In this document: one piece after another, positions 26,143 through 34,595 of the stretch | Layout: each line of letters opens with the position of its first letter | Numbering within the stretch: position 1 is the stretch's first letter | Assembly (NCBI RefSeq): GCF_016861785.1 | Contig: NZ_BOLS01000004.1 | Span: 112,903 to 176,902, forward strand | Direction of reading: 5' to 3' | Length of the DNA stretch: 64,000 nucleotides | From: Lacticaseibacillus mingshuiensis | GTDB taxonomy: Bacteria; Bacillota; Bacilli; Lactobacillales; Lactobacillaceae | The notes under the pieces: generated by a model | The model's input: only the letters and a program-made list of their open reading frames with translations | What the model was told of the DNA's origin: nothing | Database searches by the model: none | Program-made: the position numbers and the translations under genes

Positions 26143-26775
26143 ATGCTTTCAGAGGATGAACGCAAAGATGATCTATTGACGCGCATCGATCAGGTGCTGG
26201 TGCGCGACGGCCTCAGTGGGTTGACCATGGGCACGCTGGCCAAACGCGTGGGCGTCAGTCGGGGCAAGCTGTATTTGTATTTTGAGTCGAAAGAAGCGGT
26301 GATCGAGGCAGTCGTTGCGCGGCAGCTCGCGATCATCGAGGCGGCCAGTGCTGGCAAAAATGAGGCGTTGGCGCTGCGCCTGATGGATGAATTGACAGTC
26401 CTGACGGCGGGGAGCCCTCTTTTCCTCAGTGACCTGATGCAACAATATCCGCGGCAGGGCGCCCGTCTCAACCGCGCCTTGAATGAGTGGCAGACGCAAC
26501 TGGCTGATGAGCTGCAGACCGGTATCAACAAAGGCCGCCTGCAAGCCATCGACCCGGTCTTGCTGATCCGTGTGGTGAAGGCCGGTGTCGGGGACTTGCT
26601 CGCCGATCCGCGGTTTGGCGGCGATGCGGCGCGCGAGACGCTCACGGGCTTGCTTCAACTCCAACTCGTGGCGCTGGTTGGGCCGGACAAAGCGGCCAAG
26701 GCCCTTGCCAAGCCCAAGCTCCAACAACGCCTCAGCCAACTCGCGACGCAATTGGCGGAACGCTATCCGCAATGA
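26143..26775 (+). CDS. TetR family transcriptional regulator
   Basis: 210-aa repressor. Seen: N-terminal HTH domain (about 10-57) with LSGLTMGTLAKRVGVSRGKLYLYFESKEAVIEAVV, the canonical TetR_N pattern, then an all-helical ligand-binding domain with no family assignment. ATG 26143 follows AAGGAGG. It has no divergent partner; the neighbours on both sides read in the same direction. Target and ligand unknown. The 176-base gap upstream is A/T-rich and probably holds its promoter. Confidence 0.88.
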   Translation: MLSEDERKDDLLTRIDQVLVRDGLSGLTMGTLAKRVGVSRGKLYLYFESKEAVIEAVVARQLAIIEAASAGKNEALALRLMDELTVLTAGSPLFLSDLMQQYPRQGARLNRALNEWQTQLADELQTGINKGRLQAIDPVLLIRVVKAGVGDLLADPRFGGDAARETLTGLLQLQLVALVGPDKAAKALAKPKLQQRLSQLATQLAERYPQ

Positions 26776-26898
26776 CGGCCTGCCTTTTTAAATTTTCTGG
26801 AAAGTTTTCACTGAATCCAGCGGCGCCGCGGTTTTTGTGGTGCGGTCTGGTACAATGAACTTGCAACGCACACCCATTTTTCCAAGGAGATCGTGCTA

Positions 26899-27585
26899 AT
26901 GAAAATTCTGATCGTTGACGATGACAAAGAGATCGTCGAATTATTGAGTATCTATGTGCAAAATGAAGGGTATGACCCAGTCCTCGCGTACAGCGGCAAA
27001 GAGGCGATCACCAAGCTCGCCACCAATCCGGACATCGCGCTGATGATCTTGGACATCATGATGCCGAATATGTCGGGCATCGATGTGGTCAAGCAGGTCC
27101 GCAAAGACAGCGAACTGCCGATCATCATCGTGTCGGCGAAGACTGGCGACATGGACAAGATTCGCGGCCTCATTACCGGCGCGGATGATTACGTGACGAA
27201 GCCGTTCAATCCGCTTGAAGTAATGGCGCGGGTGAAGAGCCTGCTGCGGCGCACCGAGGGCAAGGTAACTAACGACGAGCCCGATGTCCTGGAAGTCGGC
27301 CCGCTGACCATCAAAAAAGACAGCCATGAAGTCACCACGCTGACTGGCAAACAGATTCAGTTGACCGCGCTGGAATTTGGCATTTTGTACCTGTTGGCCA
27401 GCCATCCGAACCGTGTTTTTTCGGCCGACGAGATCTTCGAGCGCGTCTGGCAACAGGAGTCGATCGTATCCGCGAAAACGGTCATGGTCCATGTCTCGCA
27501 TTTGCGCGATAAGATCGAAGAAGCCACAGACGGCGAAAAAGTGATCGAGACCGTCTGGGGCGTCGGCTACAAAGTCGAGGCCTGA
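26899..27585 (+). CDS. OmpR-family response regulator, VanR-like
   Basis: 228-aa regulator. Receiver domain: acidic pair DDD (about 8-10), phospho-acceptor Asp in LMILDIMMPNMSG (about residue 52), Thr/Ser in IIVSAKT and Lys in YVTKPFNP. The C-terminal winged helix (about 130-228) has TALEFGILYLLASHPNRVFSADEIFERVW and ETVWGVGYKVE. ATG 26899 follows AAGGAG. The kinase gene begins two bases after its stop, and a D,D-carboxypeptidase follows, an arrangement like VanRS-type cell-wall control. Confidence 0.92.
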   Translation: MKILIVDDDKEIVELLSIYVQNEGYDPVLAYSGKEAITKLATNPDIALMILDIMMPNMSGIDVVKQVRKDSELPIIIVSAKTGDMDKIRGLITGADDYVTKPFNPLEVMARVKSLLRRTEGKVTNDEPDVLEVGPLTIKKDSHEVTTLTGKQIQLTALEFGILYLLASHPNRVFSADEIFERVWQQESIVSAKTVMVHVSHLRDKIEEATDGEKVIETVWGVGYKVEA

Positions 27586-27587
27586 TC

Positions 27588-28769
27588 ATGGGCGAGAAAG
27601 TGCGCCTGACCGGCAAGGAGAAATCCGAGCTGTGGATCGAAGGGGTCGTCACGGTGATCTTACTGCTGATGCTGAACTTCGCGGTCCTGGTCCTGCTCAA
27701 GCAGGTCATCGCGATGAATCAGAATCTGCAAAACTCGATCTGGGGCATCAAAAATGTCCTGACCTTTGGCGACGGCGAGCACATTTGGAGCTGGCGGTAT
27801 CTGTTCATCTGGCTGATGCTGTTGGCCGACGCCATTGTGGTGTATTGGCGGCTGATCAGGCGGTACCGCCAAATTCAGATGCGCCATGTCATTCGCGAGC
27901 TGCATTACATCGCGGATGGCCATTTGGATCACCGGATTCGCTTTGCCGTCAACACCGACCTGCAAAAGGTGATCAATTCGATCAATGCGCTGGTCGAGTC
28001 GACCGTGGGCTCTATGGAAGAAGAGCGGCGCATGGAGCAAAGCAAAGACGAGCTGATCACCAATGTCTCGCATGACATTCGCACGCCTTTGACCTCGATC
28101 ATCGGCTACCTGGGCCTGATCGAGGATCGCCAGTACCGCAGCGACGAGGAGCTGTTGAAATACACCCATGTCGCGTACCTCAAGGCCAAGCAAATGAAAG
28201 TCCTGACCGACGACCTTTTTGAATACACCAAGGTCCGCCAGACTACGACGCCGCTGAATACCACCGAATTCAACATGGTCGCGATGCTCGAACAGCTCGC
28301 CGCCAGCTTTGAGCTTGAGGCGCAAAAAAAACAGATCGCGATCTCGGTATCGGGCAAACCGGATCCGCTGATGATGGAAGCCGACACGGAAAAACTCGGC
28401 CGTGTGTTCAACAACTTGATCGTCAATGCGCTGAAATACGGGCAAGGCGCCAAGCATATTTTCCTCACCGCCGAACGCATCGGCTCCGAAGTTGTCGTGA
28501 AAGTGTCCAATGATGGCGCCCAGATTCCAAATGATTCACTGAGTCAATTATTCGACCGCTTCTATCGCGTCGAGGAATCGCGCTCACAGGAAACTGGCGG
28601 CACTGGCCTGGGCCTGGCGATCGCGCAAAGTATCGTCACCTTGCACGGCGGGTACATCTACGCCGACTCCACCCCCGAGCTCACCTCGTTTGTCATGCAT
28701 TTACCGCTTAAAGTCGGCCAGCCGCTTGAAAAAAAGTCGGCGCCGGCCAACCCACAGAAGGAGTTATGA
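27588..28769 (+). CDS. sensor histidine kinase, VanS-like
   Basis: 393-aa membrane kinase. Two transmembrane helices (about 15-38 and 63-85) bracket a short extracellular loop of about 25 residues, too small for a large ligand domain. A HAMP-like linker (about 100-145) is followed by the HisKA box SHDIRTPLTSIIGYL (His near 161), N box FNNLIVNALKYG, and G boxes GTGLGLAIAQSIV. Partner of the regulator just upstream. The stop overlaps the next gene's alternative ATG, indicating one operon with the carboxypeptidase. Confidence 0.92.
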   Translation: MGEKVRLTGKEKSELWIEGVVTVILLLMLNFAVLVLLKQVIAMNQNLQNSIWGIKNVLTFGDGEHIWSWRYLFIWLMLLADAIVVYWRLIRRYRQIQMRHVIRELHYIADGHLDHRIRFAVNTDLQKVINSINALVESTVGSMEEERRMEQSKDELITNVSHDIRTPLTSIIGYLGLIEDRQYRSDEELLKYTHVAYLKAKQMKVLTDDLFEYTKVRQTTTPLNTTEFNMVAMLEQLAASFELEAQKKQIAISVSGKPDPLMMEADTEKLGRVFNNLIVNALKYGQGAKHIFLTAERIGSEVVVKVSNDGAQIPNDSLSQLFDRFYRVEESRSQETGGTGLGLAIAQSIVTLHGGYIYADSTPELTSFVMHLPLKVGQPLEKKSAPANPQKEL

Positions 28770-28771
28770 TC

Positions 28772-30094
28772 TTGAGTAAAAAATTCTGGCGTCACCTGGC
28801 CACTTTGGCCGCAGCAGTTCTTCTCGGCTTTGGCGGCATCGCCACCACCAGCGCGGCGGCGCCGGTTGCGGCTGCCGAGACTAGCGTGGACATCAACGCC
28901 AAGGCCGCACTTGCCATCGATGAAGCAAGCGGCAAGGTGCTTTACGCGAAAAATGCCGACACGCCACTGCCCATCGCCTCAATGACCAAAATGATCTCCA
29001 TTTATCTGGTCCTGCAGGCGATCAAGAACGGCGACCTGAAATGGACAGATACGTTGACACCAGACAGCGGCATCTACAAGATCTCCCAGGACACCTCGCT
29101 TTCAAACGTCCCGTTGCGGGCGGACGGCAAATATACCGTAAAGGAGCTGTATCAAGCCAGTTTGATCTACTCGGCCAATGCGGCGATGATGCTGCTGGGG
29201 AATGGCGTGGCCGGCACCCAGGTGAAATTTGTCGACATGATGCGCGATCAGCTCAAGAAGTGGGGCATCAACGACGCCACCATCGTCAACGCGACCGGCC
29301 TGACCAACAACGCCTTGACCGCCGACCGCTATCCCGGCACCGGCGAAAATGACGAGAACACCATGACGGCCAAGGACTTGGCGCAAGTCGCTCAGCACCT
29401 GCTCAAGGATTTTCCCGAAGTCCTCGACACGACCAGCATTCCGACCATGACCTTCCGCGCCGGCACCAGTGATGCGACGCGCATGGACAGCTTCGATTGG
29501 ATGCTCAAAGGCCTGATCTCCGCGCGCACCGAGTTGCCGGTCGATGGCCTCAAGACCGGCACCACCGATGCGGCGGGTGACTGTTTTACCGGCACGGTGA
29601 AAAAAGATGGCCACCGCATCATCACCGTGGTCATGCACGCCAATGGCAGTAAGACGACCCGGCGTTTTGACGAGACCACCAAGCTCATGTCCTACGCGCT
29701 GAATAACTGGAAACAAATGACTGTTTTGAAAAAAGGACAGGCCATCAAGGGGTCGACCAACTACACGGTGCCAAAGGGGAACACGACCTCTTTGAAGGCG
29801 GCGGCCGATAAGACCATCACGCTGTGGGTGCCAAAGTCCACAACGGCCCAGGACATCACCATCGCGACAAAAAAGACAGCCATCGTTGGCAAAAAGAATG
29901 AACTCGAGGCCCCAGTCAAAAAAGGGACAACAGTTGCCGGTTTGACCATCACCGTCAAAGGCGATACGCTAGGTTATGTGAACGGCGGAAAGACTGAAAC
30001 GGCCTCCGTCAAATTGGCTCACGGCACCGCAAAAGCAAACTTCTTCGTGCTTTTGTTCCGCGGCATCGGCGATTTCTTCAGTAATCTCTTTTAA
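28772..30094 (+). CDS. dacA: D-alanyl-D-alanine carboxypeptidase (PBP5 type)
   Basis: 440-aa penicillin-binding protein that trims the terminal D-Ala from peptidoglycan stem peptides. Signal peptide MSKKFWRHLATLAAAVLLGF... with cleavage near AAAPVAAAE. Active-site motifs: SMTK (S70-K73), SAN (134-136) and KTG (261-263). The C-terminal beta-rich domain (about 290-420) ends in a hydrophobic amphipathic anchor (FFVLLFRGIGDFFSNLF). TTG 28772 is preferred because AAGGAG lies eight bases upstream; ATG 28766 is too close to it. Operon with the VanRS-like pair suggests wall-stress control (inference). Confidence 0.94.
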   Translation: MSKKFWRHLATLAAAVLLGFGGIATTSAAAPVAAAETSVDINAKAALAIDEASGKVLYAKNADTPLPIASMTKMISIYLVLQAIKNGDLKWTDTLTPDSGIYKISQDTSLSNVPLRADGKYTVKELYQASLIYSANAAMMLLGNGVAGTQVKFVDMMRDQLKKWGINDATIVNATGLTNNALTADRYPGTGENDENTMTAKDLAQVAQHLLKDFPEVLDTTSIPTMTFRAGTSDATRMDSFDWMLKGLISARTELPVDGLKTGTTDAAGDCFTGTVKKDGHRIITVVMHANGSKTTRRFDETTKLMSYALNNWKQMTVLKKGQAIKGSTNYTVPKGNTTSLKAAADKTITLWVPKSTTAQDITIATKKTAIVGKKNELEAPVKKGTTVAGLTITVKGDTLGYVNGGKTETASVKLAHGTAKANFFVLLFRGIGDFFSNLF

Positions 30095-30099
30095 GCTAG

Positions 30100-30131
30100 A
30101 AGCGTGCCGATCACACGGCGCGCTTTTTTTC
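30100..30131 (+). terminator. terminator of the VanRS-like/dacA operon
   Basis: AGCGTGCCG pairs with CGGCGCGCT, followed by TTTTTTT. Confidence 0.9.
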
Positions 30132-30188
30132 TGGGGTGCGGCGCGGGGCGGGTCGCTTTGACTGCACCGCTGTAAAGGAAGGTTGAAC

Positions 30189-30653
30189 ATGGTCACATAT
30201 CATGACATCACACCCGATGGCCTCAAAAAGTTAAAGGCGGAAGTGATTCTCTTACAAGCGGAGCGGCCTCGGCGCATCAAGGCCCTGGCAGACGCCCGCG
30301 CACTCGGCGACCTCTCGGAAAACGCGGACTACAGCGCCGCCAAACGCGACCTGCGCCACCTGGAAAGTCGCCTACGTTACCTGGACAAACTGATCAGGTA
30401 CGCCCAAGTCGTCACAGCCGGCCCAACCGACATCGCGGGCCTGGGCATGCACGTGACCCTCAGATTTGAAGACGATGACGACCTAGAAGTCTATCACCTA
30501 GTCGGCCAAGCCGAAGCCAACATGGCCCCAGGCAACATCGCCATCAACTCCCCACTAGGCCGCGCCATCGCAGCCCGCAAAGTAGGCGACACCGTCACAG
30601 TAGAAGCCCCAAGCGGCGCCTACCAAGTGACCGTGGTGAAGCTGGAAGCGTGA
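30189..30653 (+). CDS. GreA-family transcription elongation factor (paralogue)
   Basis: 154-aa protein of the GreA/GreB family, which rescues backtracked RNA polymerase by stimulating transcript cleavage. Seen: N-terminal coiled coil with the ARALGDLSENADYSAAKRD tip (acidic D/E pair) and a C-terminal FKBP-like domain with GNIAINSPLGRAIAARKVGDTVTVEAPSGAYQVTV. ATG 30189 follows AAGGAAGG. Compared with standard GreA the DDDDLEVYHLVGQAEA segment is unusually acidic, so this is probably a secondary paralogue. A main greA would be elsewhere in the genome. Confidence 0.85.
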   Translation: MVTYHDITPDGLKKLKAEVILLQAERPRRIKALADARALGDLSENADYSAAKRDLRHLESRLRYLDKLIRYAQVVTAGPTDIAGLGMHVTLRFEDDDDLEVYHLVGQAEANMAPGNIAINSPLGRAIAARKVGDTVTVEAPSGAYQVTVVKLEA

Positions 30654-30859
30654 AGATAGGCAGGGAAGGGTTTAAGTCGTCATGGAAACTGATTGGCGGC
30701 TTTTGAAGTAGGCGGTGTTTCAACGGAATGAACATTACTTACTCAAATGAAGAAAATTCAGTCTCACAGGGTCCGAGTGAAACCTGACTGAGGCAATTCT
30801 CCTCCAGTCTGGACGCAAAATTTTGGCATGGCGAGCAGTATCTCCAGTGTGCGATATGA

Positions 30860-31007
30860 GGGTGGGCTCCGGCCAGAAACGGCTCAGCCCCCTCGTCGGC
30901 GTTAGCGGCTGTGCCGCTTACGCCGAAAGTGAGCTTTAAGACCGCGCACTTCGCGGGCTTAAAGTCACTTGGGAGCGTTCCAGCCGATTTCTGGCCGGAG
31001 CCCACCC
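30860..31007 (+). repeat. family A structured element, copy 1
   Basis: 148-base foldable element. A perfect 20-bp outer stem joins 30860-30879 (GGGTGGGCTCCGGCCAGAAA) and its complement at the 3' end (30988-31007). Inside are hairpin TCGGCGT-TA-GCGGC/GCCGC-TT-ACGCCGA and an arm AAGTGA-CTTTAAG/CTTAAAG-TCACTT. Conserved single-stranded blocks are GGCTCAGCCCCC and GGGAGCGTTCCAGCC. Other copies are at 33690 and 52181, same strand. It fills the 460-base gap before murE; no gene is seen there. Confidence 0.8.
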
Positions 31008-31061
31008 GGGCGTTTACACCAAACGTTTTTCCCACCAGCTAAAGAGCTCAGCCTGCTATGG

Positions 31062-31067
31062 TATAAT
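31062..31067 (+). promoter_or_regulatory. murE promoter (extended -10)
   Basis: TATGGTATAAT is an extended -10 (TGGTATAAT) 47 bases before murE and 55 bases after the family A element. No clear -35. Confidence 0.6.
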
Positions 31068-31113
31068 CGACGCAGTAGTTTGAAACTCAATTACGTAGAT
31101 AAGGAGCCTTCAT

Positions 31114-32670
31114 ATGGCAATCTCTTTGAACGCGTGCATTCTTTTACTCAAAGAACATCACCTGCTGAAAAGCAGTGCAGTCCAAAACGACATCAACACA
31201 GAAATGACCGGCATCGCGTATGACTCACGCAAAGTCTCCGGCCCGAGCCTGTTCTTCTGCAAAGGCGCGAAGTTCCGGCCAATCTATCTCTCGATGGCCA
31301 AAGACAACGGGGCCATCACCTATGTCGCTGAAAAGCCATACGTGGAAGGCAATGGCATGAACGCCCTGATCGTCGTCAACATCACCAAGGCGATGGCGAT
31401 CTTGAGTGCGGCCTTTTATGATTTTCCGCAAGACGACCTGTTCGTCATTGCATACACCGGCACCAAGGGCAAGACGACCTCGGCTTATTTCACGCGCGGC
31501 ATCCTGGAACAGGCCCATCCGAAGCGCGTCGCCCTGTTTTCCACGATCGATCGGATCATCGGCCCGAATCCGGATCAGCGGTTCAAGTCGGATCTGACCA
31601 CGCCGGAAAGCATGGATCTGTTCCACGACATGCGTCAAGCAGTCGACAATGGCATGACGCACCTCGTGATGGAGGTCTCCAGCCAGGCGTATCTGCGCAA
31701 CCGTGTGTTTGGCCTGACGTATGACGTTGGCTTTTTCCTCAACATCACGCCGGATCACATCGGCCCCAACGAGCATCCGACCTTCGCTAATTACCTGCAC
31801 AACAAGATGCAGCTGCTGGTCAACTCGCGCAAGGTCGTGATCAATGCGGAGACCGAGCATTTCGACGAAGTGTATGCCGCGGCGATGACAACGACCTATC
31901 CGGACAGTATCTATCTGTTTGCATCGGCCGGCTTTACGCCAAAACGCGATGATCTTGATATTGATTTTCGCTTCGAGAGCCAGACCTTGTCGACGACCCG
32001 CAGCCAGTTCACCCTGGTGCCGGCGTCCGACAAAGCCGCGGCCCTGAATGTTGGCGGCCAGTATCATCTGAGCCTCATCGGCGACTTCAACGAAAGTAAC
32101 GCCACCGCCGCGATCATCGGGGCTGGTCTGGCTGGCGTCGATAATCGCAGCGCCGTCCCTGGCATTGCCGACGTCACCATTCCTGGCCGCATGGAGCACC
32201 AGGAGATTCCGGGCCACGGGGTCACATATGTCGATTATGCGCATAACTATGCGAGTGTGCAGGCCTTGCTGCATTTTCTCAAGGCGGAGTACCATGATCC
32301 GGCCATTCGCGTGGTCATCGGGGCGCCTGGCGACAAAGGGGTCTCCCGTCGCGCCGATTTTTCAAAAGTGCTCAGTGAATATGCCACCGAGGCGTATTTG
32401 ACCACCGATGATCCGGGCTACGAGGATCCGGCGAAAATTGCCAGCGAGATCGATGCCGGAATCGATCATGACAAGGTCACGGTCCACATCGAACTCGACC
32501 GGGCCAAGGCGATTCGCGAGGCCATCGAAGCCAGCGGGCCAGATGATGTCGTCGTGGTTGCGGCCAAAGGGGCGGATCCGTATCAAAAAGTGCGCGGCGT
32601 CGATACCCCATGGCCGATGGATCTTGTTGTGGTCGGGCAAGTCGCGGACACGCTGAAAGAAGGCAATTAG
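31114..32670 (+). CDS. murE: UDP-MurNAc-L-Ala-D-Glu:L-lysine ligase MurE
   Basis: 518-aa cytoplasmic ligase adding the third stem-peptide residue during peptidoglycan precursor synthesis. Seen: ATP loop TGTKGKTT (115-122), TTPESMDLF (UDP-MurNAc site), MEVSSQAYLRNRV with carbamylated-Lys neighbourhood, ITPDHIGPNEHPTFANYLHNK, and DDPGYEDP (about 431-438) where diaminopimelate-type enzymes have DNPR. This supports lysine as substrate. ATG 31114 follows AAGGAG. The aspartate racemase gene starts directly after its stop, coupling two wall-precursor steps. Confidence 0.95.
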   Translation: MAISLNACILLLKEHHLLKSSAVQNDINTEMTGIAYDSRKVSGPSLFFCKGAKFRPIYLSMAKDNGAITYVAEKPYVEGNGMNALIVVNITKAMAILSAAFYDFPQDDLFVIAYTGTKGKTTSAYFTRGILEQAHPKRVALFSTIDRIIGPNPDQRFKSDLTTPESMDLFHDMRQAVDNGMTHLVMEVSSQAYLRNRVFGLTYDVGFFLNITPDHIGPNEHPTFANYLHNKMQLLVNSRKVVINAETEHFDEVYAAAMTTTYPDSIYLFASAGFTPKRDDLDIDFRFESQTLSTTRSQFTLVPASDKAAALNVGGQYHLSLIGDFNESNATAAIIGAGLAGVDNRSAVPGIADVTIPGRMEHQEIPGHGVTYVDYAHNYASVQALLHFLKAEYHDPAIRVVIGAPGDKGVSRRADFSKVLSEYATEAYLTTDDPGYEDPAKIASEIDAGIDHDKVTVHIELDRAKAIREAIEASGPDDVVVVAAKGADPYQKVRGVDTPWPMDLVVVGQVADTLKEGN

Positions 32671-33420
32671 ATGGAGCGATTTTTCACCGTGATCGGCGGC
32701 ATGGGGACCCCGGCCACCAATAGCTACCTGCGCCTGCTCACCGAGCGGACCCACGCGACCAAGGATCAGGATTACATGGATTACATCTTGGTCAACCATG
32801 CCACGGTGCCGGATCGCACCACCTACATCCTCGATCACAGCCAGCCGAGCTTTTACCCGGACCTGTTGTCGGACATTCAGCAGCAGAGCCTTTTGAAGCC
32901 TGATTTCATGGTGATGGTCTGCAACACCGCGCATTATTTTTACGATGAGCTCCAGGCCGCAACGACCGTGCCCCTGTTGCACATGCCGCGCCAAGCCGTG
33001 CGGACCCTGTGCAAGCAGTATCCAGATGAGCGGAAAATTGGCCTGATCGCGACGCAGGGCACCATCGCCGATGGCATCTATGCGCACGAACTTCAGGAAG
33101 CCGGCCGCGACGTCGAATTGGGCGATGAAGCCCTGCAGGCGATGGTCACGGACCTGATCTACAATTACGTCAAGGCCAAGGGCGAAGTCAACGCACCGCT
33201 GTATCATCAGATTCTCAAGACGATGCACGACCAATTCGGCGTGAACGTGATCGTGCTGGGCTGCACCGAGCTTTCTTTCGCCCAGGAAAAAGCCCCGGAT
33301 CACCCGTATCACGTGGTGGACGCCCAAAGCATCATCGCCGACGAAACACTGGCACTCGGCCGCGCCTTTCGCACCAGCAAGGATGCCGGGGATAAGATGC
33401 TGGCAGAGTTGATGAAGTAG
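32671..33420 (+). CDS. racD: aspartate racemase (Asp/Glu racemase family)
   Basis: 249-aa PLP-independent racemase. Seen: N-terminal FTVIGGMGTPATNSYLR, first catalytic Cys in MVCNTAHYF (about 84-92) and second in LGCTELSF (about 193-200). In lactobacilli with lysine-type peptidoglycan, D-aspartate forms the interpeptide bridge, and this gene lies immediately behind murE with no gap, so D-Asp supply for the wall is likely. Family assignment is firm; L-Asp as substrate is inferred from context. Confidence 0.88.
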   Translation: MERFFTVIGGMGTPATNSYLRLLTERTHATKDQDYMDYILVNHATVPDRTTYILDHSQPSFYPDLLSDIQQQSLLKPDFMVMVCNTAHYFYDELQAATTVPLLHMPRQAVRTLCKQYPDERKIGLIATQGTIADGIYAHELQEAGRDVELGDEALQAMVTDLIYNYVKAKGEVNAPLYHQILKTMHDQFGVNVIVLGCTELSFAQEKAPDHPYHVVDAQSIIADETLALGRAFRTSKDAGDKMLAELMK

Positions 33421-33483
33421 AGCTTTTGTCGCTGACTAGTTTCGGCCTGGATGGCTAGGGTTAACCAAGTAAATCAGATTCAG

Positions 33484-33518
33484 ACACGCGACTGCTTCAT
33501 TGGGTCGCGTGTTTTTTG
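33484..33518 (+). terminator. terminator of murE-racD
   Basis: CACGCGAC pairs with GTCGCGTG, followed by TTTTTTG. Confidence 0.88.
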
Positions 33519-33689
33519 TTGGGACGGTTCAGTTAGTTGGTGATCGTAGGATGAGGGGTTTCGAACAGACTGCTGAAAATAGAAAGCTGCTTCAGAGAAA
33601 AACCGTTTCTATTGCTGATTGTATTGTGGTGGAACCGGTAGATTGGCGTTTGGCATTTAGACAGTCTGTCCTATCAATGTTCAATGTAA

Positions 33690-33845
33690 GGGTGGGCGCC
33701 GGCCAGAAATGGCTCAGCCCCCTCGTCGTTGTTAGCGGCTGTGCCGCTTACAACGAAAACGAGCTTTGAGACCGTGCTTTTGGCGGGCTCAAAGTCGTTT
33801 GTCCGCTCTACTCCGGTCGCCAGCCAGTTCTGGCCGGCGCCACCC
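33690..33845 (+). repeat. family A structured element, copy 2
   Basis: 156 bases with the same plan as copy 1. Outer stem GGGTGGGCGCCGGCCAGAA with TTCTGGCCGGCGCCACCC (one C missing in the 3' arm). First hairpin TCGTTGT-TA-GCGGC/GCCGC-TT-ACAACGA; arm AAACGA-CTTTGAG/CTCAAAG-TCGTTT. These differ from copy 1 on both sides of each stem. Eight extra bases lie before the 3' outer arm. Together with the terminator it accounts for most of the gap 33421-33917; no gene is seen there. Confidence 0.8.
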
Positions 33846-33917
33846 GGGGGCCAACGAACACTGAACGAATTAGCCCCGCTGTGTATGCTAAAATAGACCC
33901 CAAAGGAAGTGGTTCCA

Positions 33918-34595
33918 GTGGCCCATTTGACCGGACCGACAGATACGACCCAACTGAAGGATGGGACGCAGATTCCCATCATGGCGTTTCATGCCACAGA
34001 TGCTGACACGCTGGCGCAAGCACAGGCGGCGGGCTTTACCCATTTTGTCCTCGCCACCCCAGATGACCTCGTGCCCACCTCGGCGCAAACAACCGTCACC
34101 ATACTGGGCAAAGCGGTGTCCTCATCCGCGACAATAACGCCAACGCTAACAATTCCAGTCCCAACGGCACCCAACACGCCCGCATCGCCCGCTGTGCCCG
34201 TCGTGTGGCGCCGCCTTGACCTGCTTCACCAGGATGCGGCCGGGCGCGCGGAAGATCGCGACGCCGGCCAAGTGACAGTGGTGACCGACCTATTTTTCAA
34301 CGGGCAGCTGAATCAGCTCAAACCCTTACGCAAAATGGCGGCGCGGTTCCAGAAGTTGCCTGAGCAACTCGCGCTTCGCTGGGCTTTGGAGCACGGGCTC
34401 CTGCCGGTCGTGGATAGCCAGTGGCTCACCCCGGCGCAGGCCACCGCAATATTTGATTTCGAATTGAGTTTTCAAGACATGCAGGTGCTCGACGCCTTGG
34501 ATGGCCGGATCTTCAAGCCTAGCCGCTACCAGATTCCGGCCGCCGAACGCGCCGCGACGCACCGCCAGGAAAATGAGGCAAAACACCATGACTGA
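33918..34595 (+). CDS. truncated aldo/keto-reductase-like protein
   Basis: 225-aa protein of uncertain function. The N-terminus TTQLKDGTQIPIMAFHA resembles the first strand of aldo/keto reductases (LNNGxxMPxLGFGT), and the C-terminal third (KLPEQLALRWALEHGLLPVVDSQWLTPAQATAIFDFELSFQDMQVLDALDG) closely follows the reductase end. The middle, which should hold the Asp, Tyr, Lys and His catalytic residues, is replaced by a Thr/Pro/Ala-rich stretch. Normal family length is about 280. It is probably not a reductase. GTG 33918 follows AAAGGAAG. The stop overlaps the pullulanase start by eight bases. Confidence 0.6.
   Translation: MAHLTGPTDTTQLKDGTQIPIMAFHATDADTLAQAQAAGFTHFVLATPDDLVPTSAQTTVTILGKAVSSSATITPTLTIPVPTAPNTPASPAVPVVWRRLDLLHQDAAGRAEDRDAGQVTVVTDLFFNGQLNQLKPLRKMAARFQKLPEQLALRWALEHGLLPVVDSQWLTPAQATAIFDFELSFQDMQVLDALDGRIFKPSRYQIPAAERAATHRQENEAKHHD

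Noticed and set aside
30860..31007. Family A element as an insertion sequence or integrated MITE
   Set aside because: No transposase frame and no clear flanking target duplication; the pair-preserving changes argue for selection on structure, though past mobility is not excluded.
33500..33769. 89-aa reading frame after racD
   Set aside because: It runs through the terminator and the family A element and lacks a ribosome-binding site.
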